Shown one piece after another: positions 24,776-34,196 of a stretch of DNA of 46,549 bases. Below the pieces are notes generated by a model. That model was not told the origin of the DNA. It ran no database searches and was given only the letters and a program-made list of their open reading frames with translations. This DNA comes from Candidatus Fimousia stercorigallinarum (GTDB lineage: Bacteria > Bacillota > Clostridia > Lachnospirales > Lachnospiraceae): positions 1 through 46,549 of the forward strand of contig DVKZ01000031.1 of NCBI GenBank assembly GCA_018715775.1, in the 5' to 3' direction. A program made the position numbers and the translations under genes. Position 1 is the stretch's first letter; the number at the start of each line of letters is the position of its first letter.

Positions 24776-26638
24776 ACGCCAATTCAATAAAAGTGCAGAA
24801 TTTACAATTACAATGACAGAACCTGCATTATGGACGAGTGCCCCAATAACAGGATTCAACACTCCTGTTATTGCTAAAATAATTGCAATAAAATTTAAAG
24901 TCATGGAAAAAGTAAGATTACATCTTATTGTAATCATCATACGTTTGGCCAGATACAGTAAATGTGGTAATTCATTGATTTTATCATTGATCAGTGTAAT
25001 ATCAGCAGCATCTACCGTAATATCACTGCCGATGCCGCCCATTGCAATTCCAACGCAGGCTTTTTTTAAGGCAGGTGCATCGTTAATTCCGTCTCCGATC
25101 ATGCAGACCAGTTTTCCGGATTTTTGGAAGTTATCTATTTGCAGTAATTTATCTTCAGGTAAACAATCAGCATAAATTTCTGTAATTTCTAGTTTATCAG
25201 CCATATATTTTGCAGCACTTTCATGGTCGCCGGTTAAAAGGATAGGAGTCACATTAGCTGTTTTAATTTTTTGGATTGTGTCGAAGGCATCCTCTCGCAG
25301 TGTATCAGACAAAGCAATAAAACCGACGGCCTTTCTATTTATCGCAATATAAGTAATCGTACAACCCTTATCACGATAATTCTCTGCCTGTTTCTTTATG
25401 CATTCCGGCAAAATAATATGATTTTCAGAAAGTAATTCCATGTTACCGGCAAAGATTTCAATTCCATCTACCTCTGCCTTTACACCTTGTCCGGGTATCA
25501 TCTGAAATACATCCGGTTGTCTGATTTCTTTGAATTGCTGCTTTTTGTAACAGTTTACGATTGCTTTTCCTAATGGATGTTCAGAGCGCAGTTCAGCGCT
25601 TGCAGTTAGGCGATAGAGATCCTGTTCTGTCCAGTCATCGCAGCAGTTTACTACCGCAAGGACTTCAGGTGTTCCGTATGTTAAGGTGCCTGTTTTGTCA
25701 AAAGTAATATAGGATACTGCCGCCAGGCGTTCCAAAGCGTCACCTTCCCGTACAAGAAAGCCATGCTTTGTTGCATTTCCGATTGCCGCCATAATAGCAG
25801 TAGGAGTTGCAAGGACAAGGGCACAGGGACAAAAAACAACTAAAATAGTAACTGCCCGTATAATCTGCCCGCTGATTATCCACGTTAATGCAGCGGCGGT
25901 CAAGGCAATTACAACAATCCATGTAGCCCAACGATCTGCAACACTTACAATTTTTGCTTTTCCTGCGTCAACGGATTGTACCAGTTTGATCATTCGCTGG
26001 ATTGAACTGTCATCATCAACTTTATTTGCTTTCATATCAAAGGAACCAAATTGATTCACAGTACCACTGAAAACATCATCACCGACTGTTTTATCAACAG
26101 GGAGAGACTCTCCGGTCATGACCGCCTGATTGATTGAAGTTTGTCCGGATATAATTACTCCATCAACGGGAACTGTTTCTCCGGGAAGGACTCTCAATAT
26201 GTCTCCAATTTGAACTTGTTCGGCAGGAATCACTGTCTCTGTGCTTCCGGATAACTTGCGCGCTGTTCTGGGAGTTAAATGTACCAGCTTTTCAATACCG
26301 GCTCTGGCTTTTGCGACAGTTAAATCCTCTAATAGAGAACCTAACTGCATAATAAAAGCAACCTCTCCTGCAGCAAAAATTTCTCCAATAATAACAGACG
26401 CAATTAAAGCAAGAGATACAAGAACATCAGCTTTGATGTCAAACTCTGTTATTAATCCAATGAACGCTTCCAAAATAATGGGAATGCCGCATAAGATGAT
26501 CGCAACCCATGCAAAATCTATATCGAAGAATTGAAAGTGCAAAAGACTGGATACTAATGAAATTCCCGAAATCACTAAACATGAGATATCCTTTTTCATG
26601 CCTCCCCATTCCAATAAATTTTCCATTTTTTCCACCAT
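24740..26638 (-). CDS. P1B heavy-metal ATPase in a CsoR regulon
   Basis: A 632-residue metal-exporting P-type ATPase without an N-terminal HMA domain. Motifs in order: actuator MTGESLPVD, transmembrane FCPCALVLATP, phosphorylation site DKTGTLTYG, HP in RSEHPLGKA, GDGINDAPALKK and a final helix HNAGSVIVIVNSALLLNW. The CPC motif allows Cu(I), Zn or Cd; the last helix resembles Zn/Cd/Fe-type pumps more than CopA, so the metal is uncertain although the CsoR context suggests copper. The start follows AAAGGAGG. Its promoter spacer contains a CsoR-type GGGGTATAGG element, and csoR lies just upstream. Confidence 0.88.
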   Translation of the reverse strand: MVEKMENLLEWGGMKKDISCLVISGISLVSSLLHFQFFDIDFAWVAIILCGIPIILEAFIGLITEFDIKADVLVSLALIASVIIGEIFAAGEVAFIMQLGSLLEDLTVAKARAGIEKLVHLTPRTARKLSGSTETVIPAEQVQIGDILRVLPGETVPVDGVIISGQTSINQAVMTGESLPVDKTVGDDVFSGTVNQFGSFDMKANKVDDDSSIQRMIKLVQSVDAGKAKIVSVADRWATWIVVIALTAAALTWIISGQIIRAVTILVVFCPCALVLATPTAIMAAIGNATKHGFLVREGDALERLAAVSYITFDKTGTLTYGTPEVLAVVNCCDDWTEQDLYRLTASAELRSEHPLGKAIVNCYKKQQFKEIRQPDVFQMIPGQGVKAEVDGIEIFAGNMELLSENHIILPECIKKQAENYRDKGCTITYIAINRKAVGFIALSDTLREDAFDTIQKIKTANVTPILLTGDHESAAKYMADKLEITEIYADCLPEDKLLQIDNFQKSGKLVCMIGDGINDAPALKKACVGIAMGGIGSDITVDAADITLINDKINELPHLLYLAKRMMITIRCNLTFSMTLNFIAIILAITGVLNPVIGALVHNAGSVIVIVNSALLLNWRKKAATSMIKIN

Positions 26639-26666
26639 AAATTTTTCCTCCTTTCATATACCTGTG

Positions 26667-26708
26667 GGGGTATAGGTATATTATACGTATAGGGGTATAG
26701 GTTGTCAA
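26667..26708 (-). promoter_or_regulatory. P-type ATPase promoter with CsoR-type operators
   Basis: On the minus strand TTGACA (26703-26708), exactly 17 bases, then TATAAT (26680-26685). The 10-mer GGGGTATAGG occurs twice as read on the + strand, at 26667-26676 downstream of the -10 and at 26692-26701 inside the spacer, 25 bp apart. G-tract plus TATA blocks are typical of CsoR sites; binding here would block RNA polymerase. Confidence 0.8.
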
Positions 26709-26729
26709 TCATAAAATCAGGTCATAATT

Positions 26730-26764
26730 CCAAAATAAAAACCAGCCTGATCAAAGGCTGGTTT
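26730..26764 (-). terminator. Terminator of csoR
   Basis: AAACCAGCCT / AGGCTGGTTT, a perfect 10-bp stem with a 6-base loop, followed on the minus strand by TTTATTTT. It lies 12 bases past the csoR stop and separates csoR from the ATPase promoter. Confidence 0.8.
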
Positions 26765-26775
26765 AGTGTCTTAGT

Positions 26776-27051
26776 CTAATTCATATTGGCAAATCGTTCT
26801 ACTGCTTTTGTAAAATTAGCTATGGTTTTGTCTGCGTCTCCGTGTTCGATACCATCTCGTACACAATGTTTGATATGACCTTCTAAAACAACTTGTCCTG
26901 CTTTATGAAGCGCAGATTTTGCGGCGTTAATTTGCGAAAGAATATCTTCACATGGAATATCTTCATCAATCATGCGGTCAATTGCCTGCACTTGACCAAT
27001 GATTTTTTTTAGCCGGCGATGAAGATTTTCAGAGTCCATACATTGTTTCAT
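26776..27051 (-). CDS. csoR: CsoR family metal-sensing repressor
   Basis: A 91-residue all-helical repressor of the CsoR/RcnR family. The three ligands are Cys34, His59 and Cys63, with the same spacing (25 and 4) as Cys36-His61-Cys65 in the founding Mycobacterium copper sensor; RcnR-type nickel sensors and FrmR-type proteins differ at these positions. When metal binds, such proteins leave the DNA. The start at 27051 follows GAGGAGG; an ATG at 27066 lies inside the operator region and is not favoured. The gene has its own promoter and operator, indicating autoregulation, and the neighbouring ATPase promoter carries related elements. Confidence 0.9.
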   Translation of the reverse strand: MKQCMDSENLHRRLKKIIGQVQAIDRMIDEDIPCEDILSQINAAKSALHKAGQVVLEGHIKHCVRDGIEHGDADKTIANFTKAVERFANMN

Positions 27052-27064
27052 AATACACCTCCTC

Positions 27065-27120
27065 ATACCCTTAGGGGTATCTGTATAGAATATTATCTGT
27101 TAAGACAATTTATTTGTCAA
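27065..27120 (-). promoter_or_regulatory. csoR promoter and palindromic CsoR operator
   Basis: On the minus strand TTGACA (27115-27120), 17-bp spacer, GATAAT (27092-27097). Just downstream, at 27065-27080, is ATACCCTTAGGGGTAT, in which ATACCC and GGGTAT form a perfect inverted repeat. Its position at the start of the transcript fits autorepression. Confidence 0.8.
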
Positions 27121-27262
27121 GATTACTTTCACTCGGAATTGAAAGTTAAGGTTGAAAAACAAGGTCTGCTGTTTTTATGCTTTTTTCGTTATAATAAAAC
27201 TATTGAAATATTTGATCTCGGATAGTACAATAAACTGATAGTGGCTATGGGAGGTGGATACA

Positions 27263-29641
27263 ATGGCGCAAAAGCGGAAAACTACAAAAAAGAAAAAACA
27301 ACGCAGCCAAGATTTTGTATCTTTTTATGATGAAGTGTTAGCCTGGCTTATGATCGCAGTTTCGATTTTTATCTTTTTAAGCAATTTTGGTTTGTGCGGG
27401 ACCGTGGGGAATACGATCAGTGTATTTTTCTTCGGTATTTTTGGCATCGTACAATATATCGTTCCAATTGTAATTCTTGTGTTTTCTCTGTTGATGATTG
27501 CTAATAAATTTAACAGCCTTGCAATAAAAAAAACTATTTTTGGAATTATTCTGATCTATATGGCATCTGTTTTTGCACAGATGATCTTTGACATCGATCA
27601 GTCGGATTTTGCACAGATGTATATAAGTGGAAGCGAGGGAAAAACCGGCGGAGGACTGCTTGGCGGCGCCCTGCTTTATTTATTAAAGAAGAATTTCGGC
27701 GTTGCGGGAGCGATCATCATTACGTCCGTTGTTTCTTTAGTTTCACTGATACTGATCACGGAGCATTCGCTGCTGCAGGATCTGAAAGTGTTTTTCCGGT
27801 CGGCCGGCGGCAAAAAAACGAAGAAGAAAAAAGAACGGACGGAAACCGCCGTTTCCAGGACGAAGAAGAAACAAAAGCAGGAGAAGAAGGAAGAAGAGGA
27901 AAGCAGCATCCTTTCGACGCGAAGGAAAAAACGCACCGGGCAGGAACAAGTCGTTCCGCTTGTATTGGATGATCCGGAACCGGAAGTTGAGATCATACCG
28001 GAGACGGAAACGGTCAATGCGGAATCGGAACGGCCGGATCCCTATTCTATGGAAGCGTTAAAGCCGAAACGACGGAAAAAGGCCGCAAAAAACAGGACGG
28101 CTGAAACAGAAGCGGCGGCCAAGCTGCAGGATATGCCGAATATACCGGAAGTGGCGGCGGGAAAGGACGGTGATTATACCTTCCCTCCCTTTGACCTCTT
28201 AAAAAGAGGCGCCAATTTTCAAAAAACAGGAAAAAAAGAGCTGATGGATACCGCAGCGAGACTGCAGCAGACATTGAAAAATTTCGGAGTTAATGTTACG
28301 ATAACTAATGTAAGCTGCGGACCGACTGTGACCCGGTTTGAACTGCAGCCGGAACAGGGCGTAAAAGTCAGTAAGATCGTGAATCTGACGGATGATATCA
28401 AGCTGAATCTGGCAGCAGAGGATATTCGTATTGAAGCGCCGATTCCCGGAAAAGCGGCGGTTGGGATCGAAGTTCCGAACCAGTCAAAGCAGATGGTATT
28501 TCTGCGGGATCTGCTGGATAATACGGAGTTTAAGCAATTTCCATCGAAAGTGGGATTTGCGGTCGGACGGGACCTTTCAGGGAAACCGGTCTATGCGGAT
28601 ATTGAAAAGATGCCGCATCTTCTGATCGCCGGTGCGACCGGATCGGGGAAATCCGTCTGTATCAATACGATCATTATGAGTATTTTGTATAAAGCAAGTC
28701 CCAAAGATGTCAAATTGATCATGATCGATCCAAAAGTTGTGGAGCTAAGCGTATATGAGGGAATTCCGCATCTGCTCATTCCTGTCGTAACGGATCCGAA
28801 ACAGGCGGCAGGAGCCCTGAACTGGGCGGTGATGGAGATGATGGATCGATATAACAAGTTTGCGGAGATTCATGTCCGCAATATCAAATCTTATAACCAG
28901 AAGGTCGATAAACTGGCAGCGGAAGGAAAAGAGGGAGAAGACTTCCAGAAGATGCCGCAGATCGTGATCATCATTGACGAACTTGCGGATCTGATGATGG
29001 TCGCTTCCAGGGATGTGGAAGATGCGATCGTTCGTCTGACCCAGCTTGCGAGAGCTGCCGGCATTCATTTGATCATCGCGACGCAGCGTCCTTCGGTTAA
29101 TGTTATTACCGGACTGATCAAGGCCAATGTTCCATCCAGGATCGCATTTGCGGTTTCATCCGGGGTTGATTCCAGGACGATCATCGATATGAATGGAGCA
29201 GAGAGACTTTTGGGTAATGGCGATATGCTGTTTTTCCCATCCGGATATAAACAGCCGGTGCGCATGCAGGGCGGTTTTGTATCTGATGAAGAAATTGCAG
29301 ATGTTGTGGGATTTTTGAAAGACCAGAAGGTTGACGATGACGAACGTCAGTCGGATATTAAGAAAGTAATGGAAGCTTCTGCCCAGAAACTGTCTGGAGA
29401 CAGCAATGATCCAAATGGCAGAGATGAATATTTTTACGATGCGGCAAGCTTCATTATTGATAAAGATAAAGCTTCGATCGCAAGCCTGCAGAGAGTTTTT
29501 AAGATTGGATTCAATCGTGCCTCAAGGCTGATGGACCAGCTCTGTGAAGCAGGTATTGTCGGAGAAGAAACCGGGACAAAACCACGTAAAGTGATTATGT
29601 CGAGGGAACAGTTTGAAAAACTGAAAGAAGAGGAAATGTAA
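27263..29641 (+). CDS. ftsK: DNA translocase FtsK/SpoIIIE
   Basis: Membrane-anchored hexameric ATPase that pumps DNA through the division or sporulation septum. The start at 27263 follows GGGAGGTGG, giving 792 residues. There are four N-terminal membrane helices (about residues 25-175), a long charged Lys/Glu/Arg-rich linker (about 185-310), then the motor with Walker A GATGSGKS, Walker B IVIIIDELADLMM and RLTQLARAAGIHLIIATQRP, and a C-terminal gamma winged-helix domain (SIASLQRVFKIGFNRASRLM) that reads KOPS/SRS sequences. Organisation and length are normal. It is the first gene of the conserved housekeeping block. Confidence 0.94.
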   Translation: MAQKRKTTKKKKQRSQDFVSFYDEVLAWLMIAVSIFIFLSNFGLCGTVGNTISVFFFGIFGIVQYIVPIVILVFSLLMIANKFNSLAIKKTIFGIILIYMASVFAQMIFDIDQSDFAQMYISGSEGKTGGGLLGGALLYLLKKNFGVAGAIIITSVVSLVSLILITEHSLLQDLKVFFRSAGGKKTKKKKERTETAVSRTKKKQKQEKKEEEESSILSTRRKKRTGQEQVVPLVLDDPEPEVEIIPETETVNAESERPDPYSMEALKPKRRKKAAKNRTAETEAAAKLQDMPNIPEVAAGKDGDYTFPPFDLLKRGANFQKTGKKELMDTAARLQQTLKNFGVNVTITNVSCGPTVTRFELQPEQGVKVSKIVNLTDDIKLNLAAEDIRIEAPIPGKAAVGIEVPNQSKQMVFLRDLLDNTEFKQFPSKVGFAVGRDLSGKPVYADIEKMPHLLIAGATGSGKSVCINTIIMSILYKASPKDVKLIMIDPKVVELSVYEGIPHLLIPVVTDPKQAAGALNWAVMEMMDRYNKFAEIHVRNIKSYNQKVDKLAAEGKEGEDFQKMPQIVIIIDELADLMMVASRDVEDAIVRLTQLARAAGIHLIIATQRPSVNVITGLIKANVPSRIAFAVSSGVDSRTIIDMNGAERLLGNGDMLFFPSGYKQPVRMQGGFVSDEEIADVVGFLKDQKVDDDERQSDIKKVMEASAQKLSGDSNDPNGRDEYFYDAASFIIDKDKASIASLQRVFKIGFNRASRLMDQLCEAGIVGEETGTKPRKVIMSREQFEKLKEEEM

Positions 29642-29683
29642 AGAGTGTTATAACATCCTGGTATCCAGGGGAAAGGTGGTACA

Positions 29684-31354
29684 ATGAAAACTGATATTCA
29701 GATTGCACAGGAAGCAACGTTAATGCCGATCAAAGAAGTAGCTGCAAAGCTCAATATTAAAGAAGATGATCTGGAACTTTATGGAAAATATAAAGCAAAA
29801 TTGTCCTCCGGATTTATGGAAAAGATCAAGGAAAATGAGGATGGAAAATTAGTTCTCGTTACGGCGATCAATCCAACGCCGGCAGGAGAAGGTAAGACAA
29901 CAACGAGTGTCGGACTTGGACAGGCGCTTGGCCTGCTGGGCAAAAAATCAGCGATCGCATTAAGAGAACCTTCATTAGGACCATGTTTTGGAATTAAAGG
30001 CGGCGCTGCAGGCGGCGGTTATGCTCAGGTTGTGCCGATGGAAGATTTAAATCTCCATTTTACCGGCGATTTCCATGCGATCACATCCGCGAATAATCTG
30101 CTTGCTGCAATGCTCGATAACCACATCCAGCAGGGAAATGCACTCGGCATCGATCCGAGACAGGTAACATGGAAACGATGCGTGGATATGAATGACCGTG
30201 CGCTCCGTAATATTGTCATCGGACTCGGAAGAAAGGTAGACGGCGTTGTCCGTGAAGATCATTTTATTATTACGGTTGCATCTGAGATTATGGCGATCTT
30301 ATGTCTGGCAAATGATATGGAAGATTTAAAAGAACGTCTTGGCAAGATTGTTGTCGCATACAATTATGACGGAGATCCGGTAACGGCAAAAGAATTAAAG
30401 GCTGTCGGAGCCATGGCAGCTCTGTTAAAAGACGCATTAAAGCCGAATCTGATCCAGACACTGGAACATACACCTGCATTCGTACATGGCGGTCCGTTTG
30501 CGAATATCGCACATGGATGTAACAGTGTACAGGCTACAAAGATGGCATTGAAATTATGCGATATCGTTGTGACAGAGGCTGGTTTTGGTGCTGACCTCGG
30601 CGCAGAAAAGTTCTTTGATATTAAATGCCGTAAATCAGGATTAAAACCGGATGCAGTCGTATTAGTTGCAACGGTACGTGCATTAAAATATAACGGTGGT
30701 GTTGCAAAAGCAGATCTGGCAGAAGAAAATATCGAAGCACTGGGCAAAGGAATTGTCAACCTGGAAAAACATATTGAAAATCTGAAAAAATTCGGAGTAC
30801 CGATCATCGTTACTTTGAATCAGTTTATTACAGATACAGAGGCAGAACTGGACTATATCAGAAAATTCTGTGAAGAAAGAGAATGCGACTTTGCATTATC
30901 CCAGGTATGGGAAAAGGGTGGCGAAGGCGGATTAGAACTTGCCAATGCAGTCCTGAACACATTGGAAACAAAAGAAAGTCATTTTAAACCGCTGTATGAT
31001 CTGGATTTATCGATTACAGAGAAAATCCGGACAATCGCAACGGAAATTTATGGTGCAGATGATATCAAATTATCTGCTGCAGCGAAGAAATCACTGGCGT
31101 TGATCGAAGCACAGGGATTTGGCGACCTTCCGATCTGTATGGCGAAAAATCAGTATTCGTTATCCGATGATGCAACGAAATTAGGACGCCCGCGCGGATT
31201 CGACATTACAATCAGCGATATGTATGTCAGCGCAGGCGCTGGATTCATTGTTGCATTGACCGGTGATATCATGACAATGCCTGGTCTGCCGAAAAAACCG
31301 GCAGCAGAAAGCATCGATGTCGATGAAAACGGAATGATCACCGGATTATTTTAA
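29684..31354 (+). CDS. fhs: Formate--tetrahydrofolate ligase
   Basis: Cytoplasmic enzyme that makes 10-formyl-THF from formate, THF and ATP, an entry step of C1 metabolism and of the methyl branch of the Wood-Ljungdahl pathway. The 556-residue protein shows the nucleotide-binding [10 protein letters not shown], the conserved [20 protein letters not shown] block, and [13 protein letters not shown]; length matches the family. The start follows AAAGGTGG. folD follows 23 bases later and catalyses the next two steps, so the pair is a functional unit. Confidence 0.95.
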   Translation: MKTDIQIAQEATLMPIKEVAAKLNIKEDDLELYGKYKAKLSSGFMEKIKENEDGKLVLVTAINPTPAGEGKTTTSVGLGQALGLLGKKSAIALREPSLGPCFGIKGGAAGGGYAQVVPMEDLNLHFTGDFHAITSANNLLAAMLDNHIQQGNALGIDPRQVTWKRCVDMNDRALRNIVIGLGRKVDGVVREDHFIITVASEIMAILCLANDMEDLKERLGKIVVAYNYDGDPVTAKELKAVGAMAALLKDALKPNLIQTLEHTPAFVHGGPFANIAHGCNSVQATKMALKLCDIVVTEAGFGADLGAEKFFDIKCRKSGLKPDAVVLVATVRALKYNGGVAKADLAEENIEALGKGIVNLEKHIENLKKFGVPIIVTLNQFITDTEAELDYIRKFCEERECDFALSQVWEKGGEGGLELANAVLNTLETKESHFKPLYDLDLSITEKIRTIATEIYGADDIKLSAAAKKSLALIEAQGFGDLPICMAKNQYSLSDDATKLGRPRGFDITISDMYVSAGAGFIVALTGDIMTMPGLPKKPAAESIDVDENGMITGLF

Positions 31355-31377
31355 TAAATGACAGAAAGGTGAGAATC

Positions 31378-32217
31378 ATGTCTCAGATAATTGATGGAAA
31401 GAAGATTTCTCAGGAGATCAAAGATGAGTTAAAGGAAAAAGTTGCAAAATTAAAAGAACAGGGAACCGAGATCGCGCTTGCAGTGATCCAGGTCGGAGAA
31501 GATCCGGCGTCAAGCGTATATGTACGCAATAAAAAACGCGCTTGTGAGTATATCGGCATTGAATCCGTTGCTTATGAGATTCCTGAGACGACGACACAGG
31601 ATGAATTACTTGCTATCATTGACGATTGCAATAAAAATCCGAAGATCAACGGAATATTAGTACAGCTTCCGCTTCCGGATCATATTGACGAAGATACGGT
31701 GATCAAAGCAATCGCACCGGAAAAAGACGTGGATGGCTTTCATCCGCAGAGCGTTGGAGCGATGACGATCGGAGAACCGGGATTTCTGCCATGTACACCG
31801 GCCGGCATTATTCAGCTTCTGAAACGTTCGGGGGTAGAGATAGAAGGAAAAGAATGTGTGATCATCGGACGAAGCAATATTGTTGGAAAGCCGATGGCAC
31901 TGCTTTTACTCCGCGAAAACGGAACGGTAACAATCTGCCATTCCAGAACGAAAAATCTGAAAGAAGTGGCAAAGAGAGCGGATATCTTAGTGGCAGCACT
32001 TGGAAGACCGAAGTTTATTGATGAGTCTTATGTAAAAGAAGGAGCTGTTGTCATCGATGTGGGGATCCACCGCGATGCAAATAATAAATTATGCGGGGAT
32101 GTGGATTTTGACCGCGTTGCACCGCATACATCTGCTATCACTCCGGTTCCGGGCGGCGTCGGTCCTATGACGATCGCGATGTTAATGAACAACTGTGTGG
32201 AAAGTGCAGAAAAATAG
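31378..32217 (+). CDS. folD: Bifunctional methylene-THF dehydrogenase/cyclohydrolase
   Basis: Interconverts 5,10-methylene-, methenyl- and 10-formyl-THF, linking fhs to serine/glycine and purine metabolism. The 279-residue protein carries YVRNKKRACEYIGI with the catalytic lysine, the QLPLPDH motif, the dinucleotide-binding GRSNIVGKPMALLL, and the C-terminal PVPGGVGPMTIAMLM. The start at 31378 follows AGAAAGGTGAG; the longest ORF begins at a GTG within that site. It sits directly between fhs and rimO. Confidence 0.95.
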   Translation: MSQIIDGKKISQEIKDELKEKVAKLKEQGTEIALAVIQVGEDPASSVYVRNKKRACEYIGIESVAYEIPETTTQDELLAIIDDCNKNPKINGILVQLPLPDHIDEDTVIKAIAPEKDVDGFHPQSVGAMTIGEPGFLPCTPAGIIQLLKRSGVEIEGKECVIIGRSNIVGKPMALLLLRENGTVTICHSRTKNLKEVAKRADILVAALGRPKFIDESYVKEGAVVIDVGIHRDANNKLCGDVDFDRVAPHTSAITPVPGGVGPMTIAMLMNNCVESAEK

Positions 32218-32226
32218 GAGTCATAT

Positions 32227-33555
32227 ATGAAGATTTTATTTATATCACTCGGCTGTGATAAAAACCTCGTCGACAGTGAGGTGATGCTCGGCCTCTTGGC
32301 GCAAAAAGGGCATACGATCACGAGCGATGAGCAGGATGCGGATGCAGTCGTTATTAATACGTGCTGTTTTATTCATGATGCAAAAGAGGAAAGCATTCAA
32401 ACGATCCTTGAAATGGCAGCGTTAAAGGAACAGGGATTGAAGGCTCTTATTGTAACAGGATGTCTTGCACAGCGCTATAAAGAGGAAATATTACAAGAAA
32501 TTCCGGAAATTGATGCAGTACTCGGAACAACCAGTTATGCCTCAATCGTGGATGCGGTAGAGGAAGCAGCGGCCGGACATGCATACAGCCGTTATGATCC
32601 TATTGATTATCTTCCGGATAACAGCGGAGTAGAGCGGATGATCACGACAGGGACGTATATGGCGTATATGAAGATTGCAGAGGGCTGTGATAAGTGCTGT
32701 ACATATTGTGTGATCCCGAAGATTCGAGGATCCTATCGAAGCGTACCGATGCCGGAATTGTTGGCGGAAGCCAAAAGACTCGCTGCAGAGGGTGTAAAAG
32801 AACTGGTTTTGGTTGCACAGGAGACAACGGTATATGGAATGGATCTGTATGGCGAAAAGACCCTGCCGAAATTGCTGCAAGAACTTTGTAAGATCGAGGG
32901 ATTGAAATGGATTCGGCTGATGTATTGTTATCCGGAAGAGATTACGAATGATCTGATCCGGGTTATGCGGGAAGAAGAAAAAATCTGTCACTACATCGAC
33001 ATGCCGATCCAGCACAGCAGCGATATGGTGTTAAAGAGAATGGGAAGAAGAACGAATCAGGCACAGATCAGAGAAGTAATCCGAAAGCTTCGTGAGGCGA
33101 TGCCGGATATTATCATACGGACTTCCCTGATTTCCGGTTTTCCGGGAGAAACGCAGGAACAGCATGAAGATCTTTATTGTTTCTTGAATGAGATGGAACT
33201 GGACCGGGTAGGGGTATTTACGTATTCGCAGGAAGAAAATACACCGGCTGCGGCGTTCGAAGATCAGGTTCCGGAAGAGATCAAGGAACAGCGAAGGGAT
33301 GAACTGATGCTTTTGCAGCAGGAGATTTCTTATGAACAGGATGAAAAACTGATCGGTACGGAAATGGAAGTGCTGGTAGAAGGATATCTGTTCGAAGATG
33401 ATGTTTATGTTGGCAGGACTTATCGGGATGCACCGAAAGTCGATGGTTCTGTGTTTATACGTGCGGAAGAGGAAATCATTTCCGGAGACTTCGTAAAAGT
33501 TAAAATTACAGGTGCACAGGAGTATGATTTGATAGGAGATGTGATTTATGAATAA
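32227..33555 (+). CDS. rimO: Ribosomal protein S12 methylthiotransferase
   Basis: Radical SAM enzyme that attaches a methylthio group to an aspartate of ribosomal protein S12. The 442-residue protein has the N-terminal UPF0004 domain with its three cysteines (LGCDKN, INTCCF, TGCLAQR), the radical SAM CxxxCxxC at Cys154/Cys158/Cys161, and a C-terminal TRAM domain. GCDKNLVDSE near the start and the overall length favour RimO over MiaB. The start follows TAGGAG; the stop overlaps the pgsA start. Confidence 0.94.
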   Translation: MKILFISLGCDKNLVDSEVMLGLLAQKGHTITSDEQDADAVVINTCCFIHDAKEESIQTILEMAALKEQGLKALIVTGCLAQRYKEEILQEIPEIDAVLGTTSYASIVDAVEEAAAGHAYSRYDPIDYLPDNSGVERMITTGTYMAYMKIAEGCDKCCTYCVIPKIRGSYRSVPMPELLAEAKRLAAEGVKELVLVAQETTVYGMDLYGEKTLPKLLQELCKIEGLKWIRLMYCYPEEITNDLIRVMREEEKICHYIDMPIQHSSDMVLKRMGRRTNQAQIREVIRKLREAMPDIIIRTSLISGFPGETQEQHEDLYCFLNEMELDRVGVFTYSQEENTPAAAFEDQVPEEIKEQRRDELMLLQQEISYEQDEKLIGTEMEVLVEGYLFEDDVYVGRTYRDAPKVDGSVFIRAEEEIISGDFVKVKITGAQEYDLIGDVIYE

Positions 33556-34090
33556 AAATATACCGAATTATTTAACAACGCTTCGCGTGATCTTAATCCC
33601 ATTTTTTGTTTTCTTTATGGTGACAGATTATGCTGGAGCTGCTTCTAAGTGGATTTCACTTGCCATTTTTATCATTGCCAGCCTTACGGATTTTCTGGAT
33701 GGATATCTTGCCAGAAAACATAATCTGGTATCGAATTTTGGAAAGTTTATGGATCCGCTTGCGGATAAGATGCTCGTAAGTTCTGCCATGATTTGTCTGA
33801 CCGAGCAGGGAAGACTGGCGGCATGGATCGTTATTATCATTATCAGCCGTGAATTTATCATTAGCGGATTCCGTCTGATCGCAGCAGATAATGGCGTCGT
33901 GATCGCGGCAAGTTACTGGGGAAAATTTAAAACGAATTTCCAGATGTTTATGATCATTTTGCTGATCGCAGATCTTGGTACGCCGGCTGCAGTTATGATC
34001 GAAAATATCCTGATCGTGATCGCAACAGTATTGACAGTGGTATCATTGGTTGATTACCTCGTAAAAAATAAGCAGGTACTTACAGATTGA
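33548..34090 (+). CDS. pgsA: CDP-diacylglycerol--glycerol-3-phosphate phosphatidyltransferase
   Basis: Membrane enzyme committing CDP-diacylglycerol to phosphatidylglycerol. The 180-residue, multi-helix protein has the complete CDP-alcohol phosphotransferase signature, seen as DFLDGYLARKH followed by GKFMDPLADK, whose aspartates bind the metal pair. It overlaps rimO by 8 bases and has its own TAGGAG upstream, consistent with translational coupling; rimO-pgsA-cinA-recA is a common Firmicute order. Confidence 0.94.
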   Translation: MNKNIPNYLTTLRVILIPFFVFFMVTDYAGAASKWISLAIFIIASLTDFLDGYLARKHNLVSNFGKFMDPLADKMLVSSAMICLTEQGRLAAWIVIIIISREFIISGFRLIAADNGVVIAASYWGKFKTNFQMFMIILLIADLGTPAAVMIENILIVIATVLTVVSLVDYLVKNKQVLTD

Positions 34091-34196
34091 TCATCTGTTA
34101 AAATACGCCTTGTGTATTTTTGTACGGGATGGAAAGAAAAAAGAGCGGTGTTAACGGATGTTGGCACCGCTTTATCAAATAGGAGAAAAAGAAACG

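Noticed and set aside
24740..26638. Calling this P-type ATPase CopA
   Set aside because: The CsoR context suggests copper, but the last helix (HNAGSVIVIVNS) and the lack of an HMA domain do not clearly support CopA, so the metal is left open.
27166..27195. Sigma-A promoter for ftsK
   Set aside because: TATAAT is present at 27190-27195 but no acceptable -35 lies 16-18 bases upstream, so it is not listed as a feature.
27676..28017. Minus-strand Ser/Phe-rich ORF within ftsK
   Set aside because: It is the complement of the Lys/Glu-rich linker of FtsK and has no ribosome binding site.
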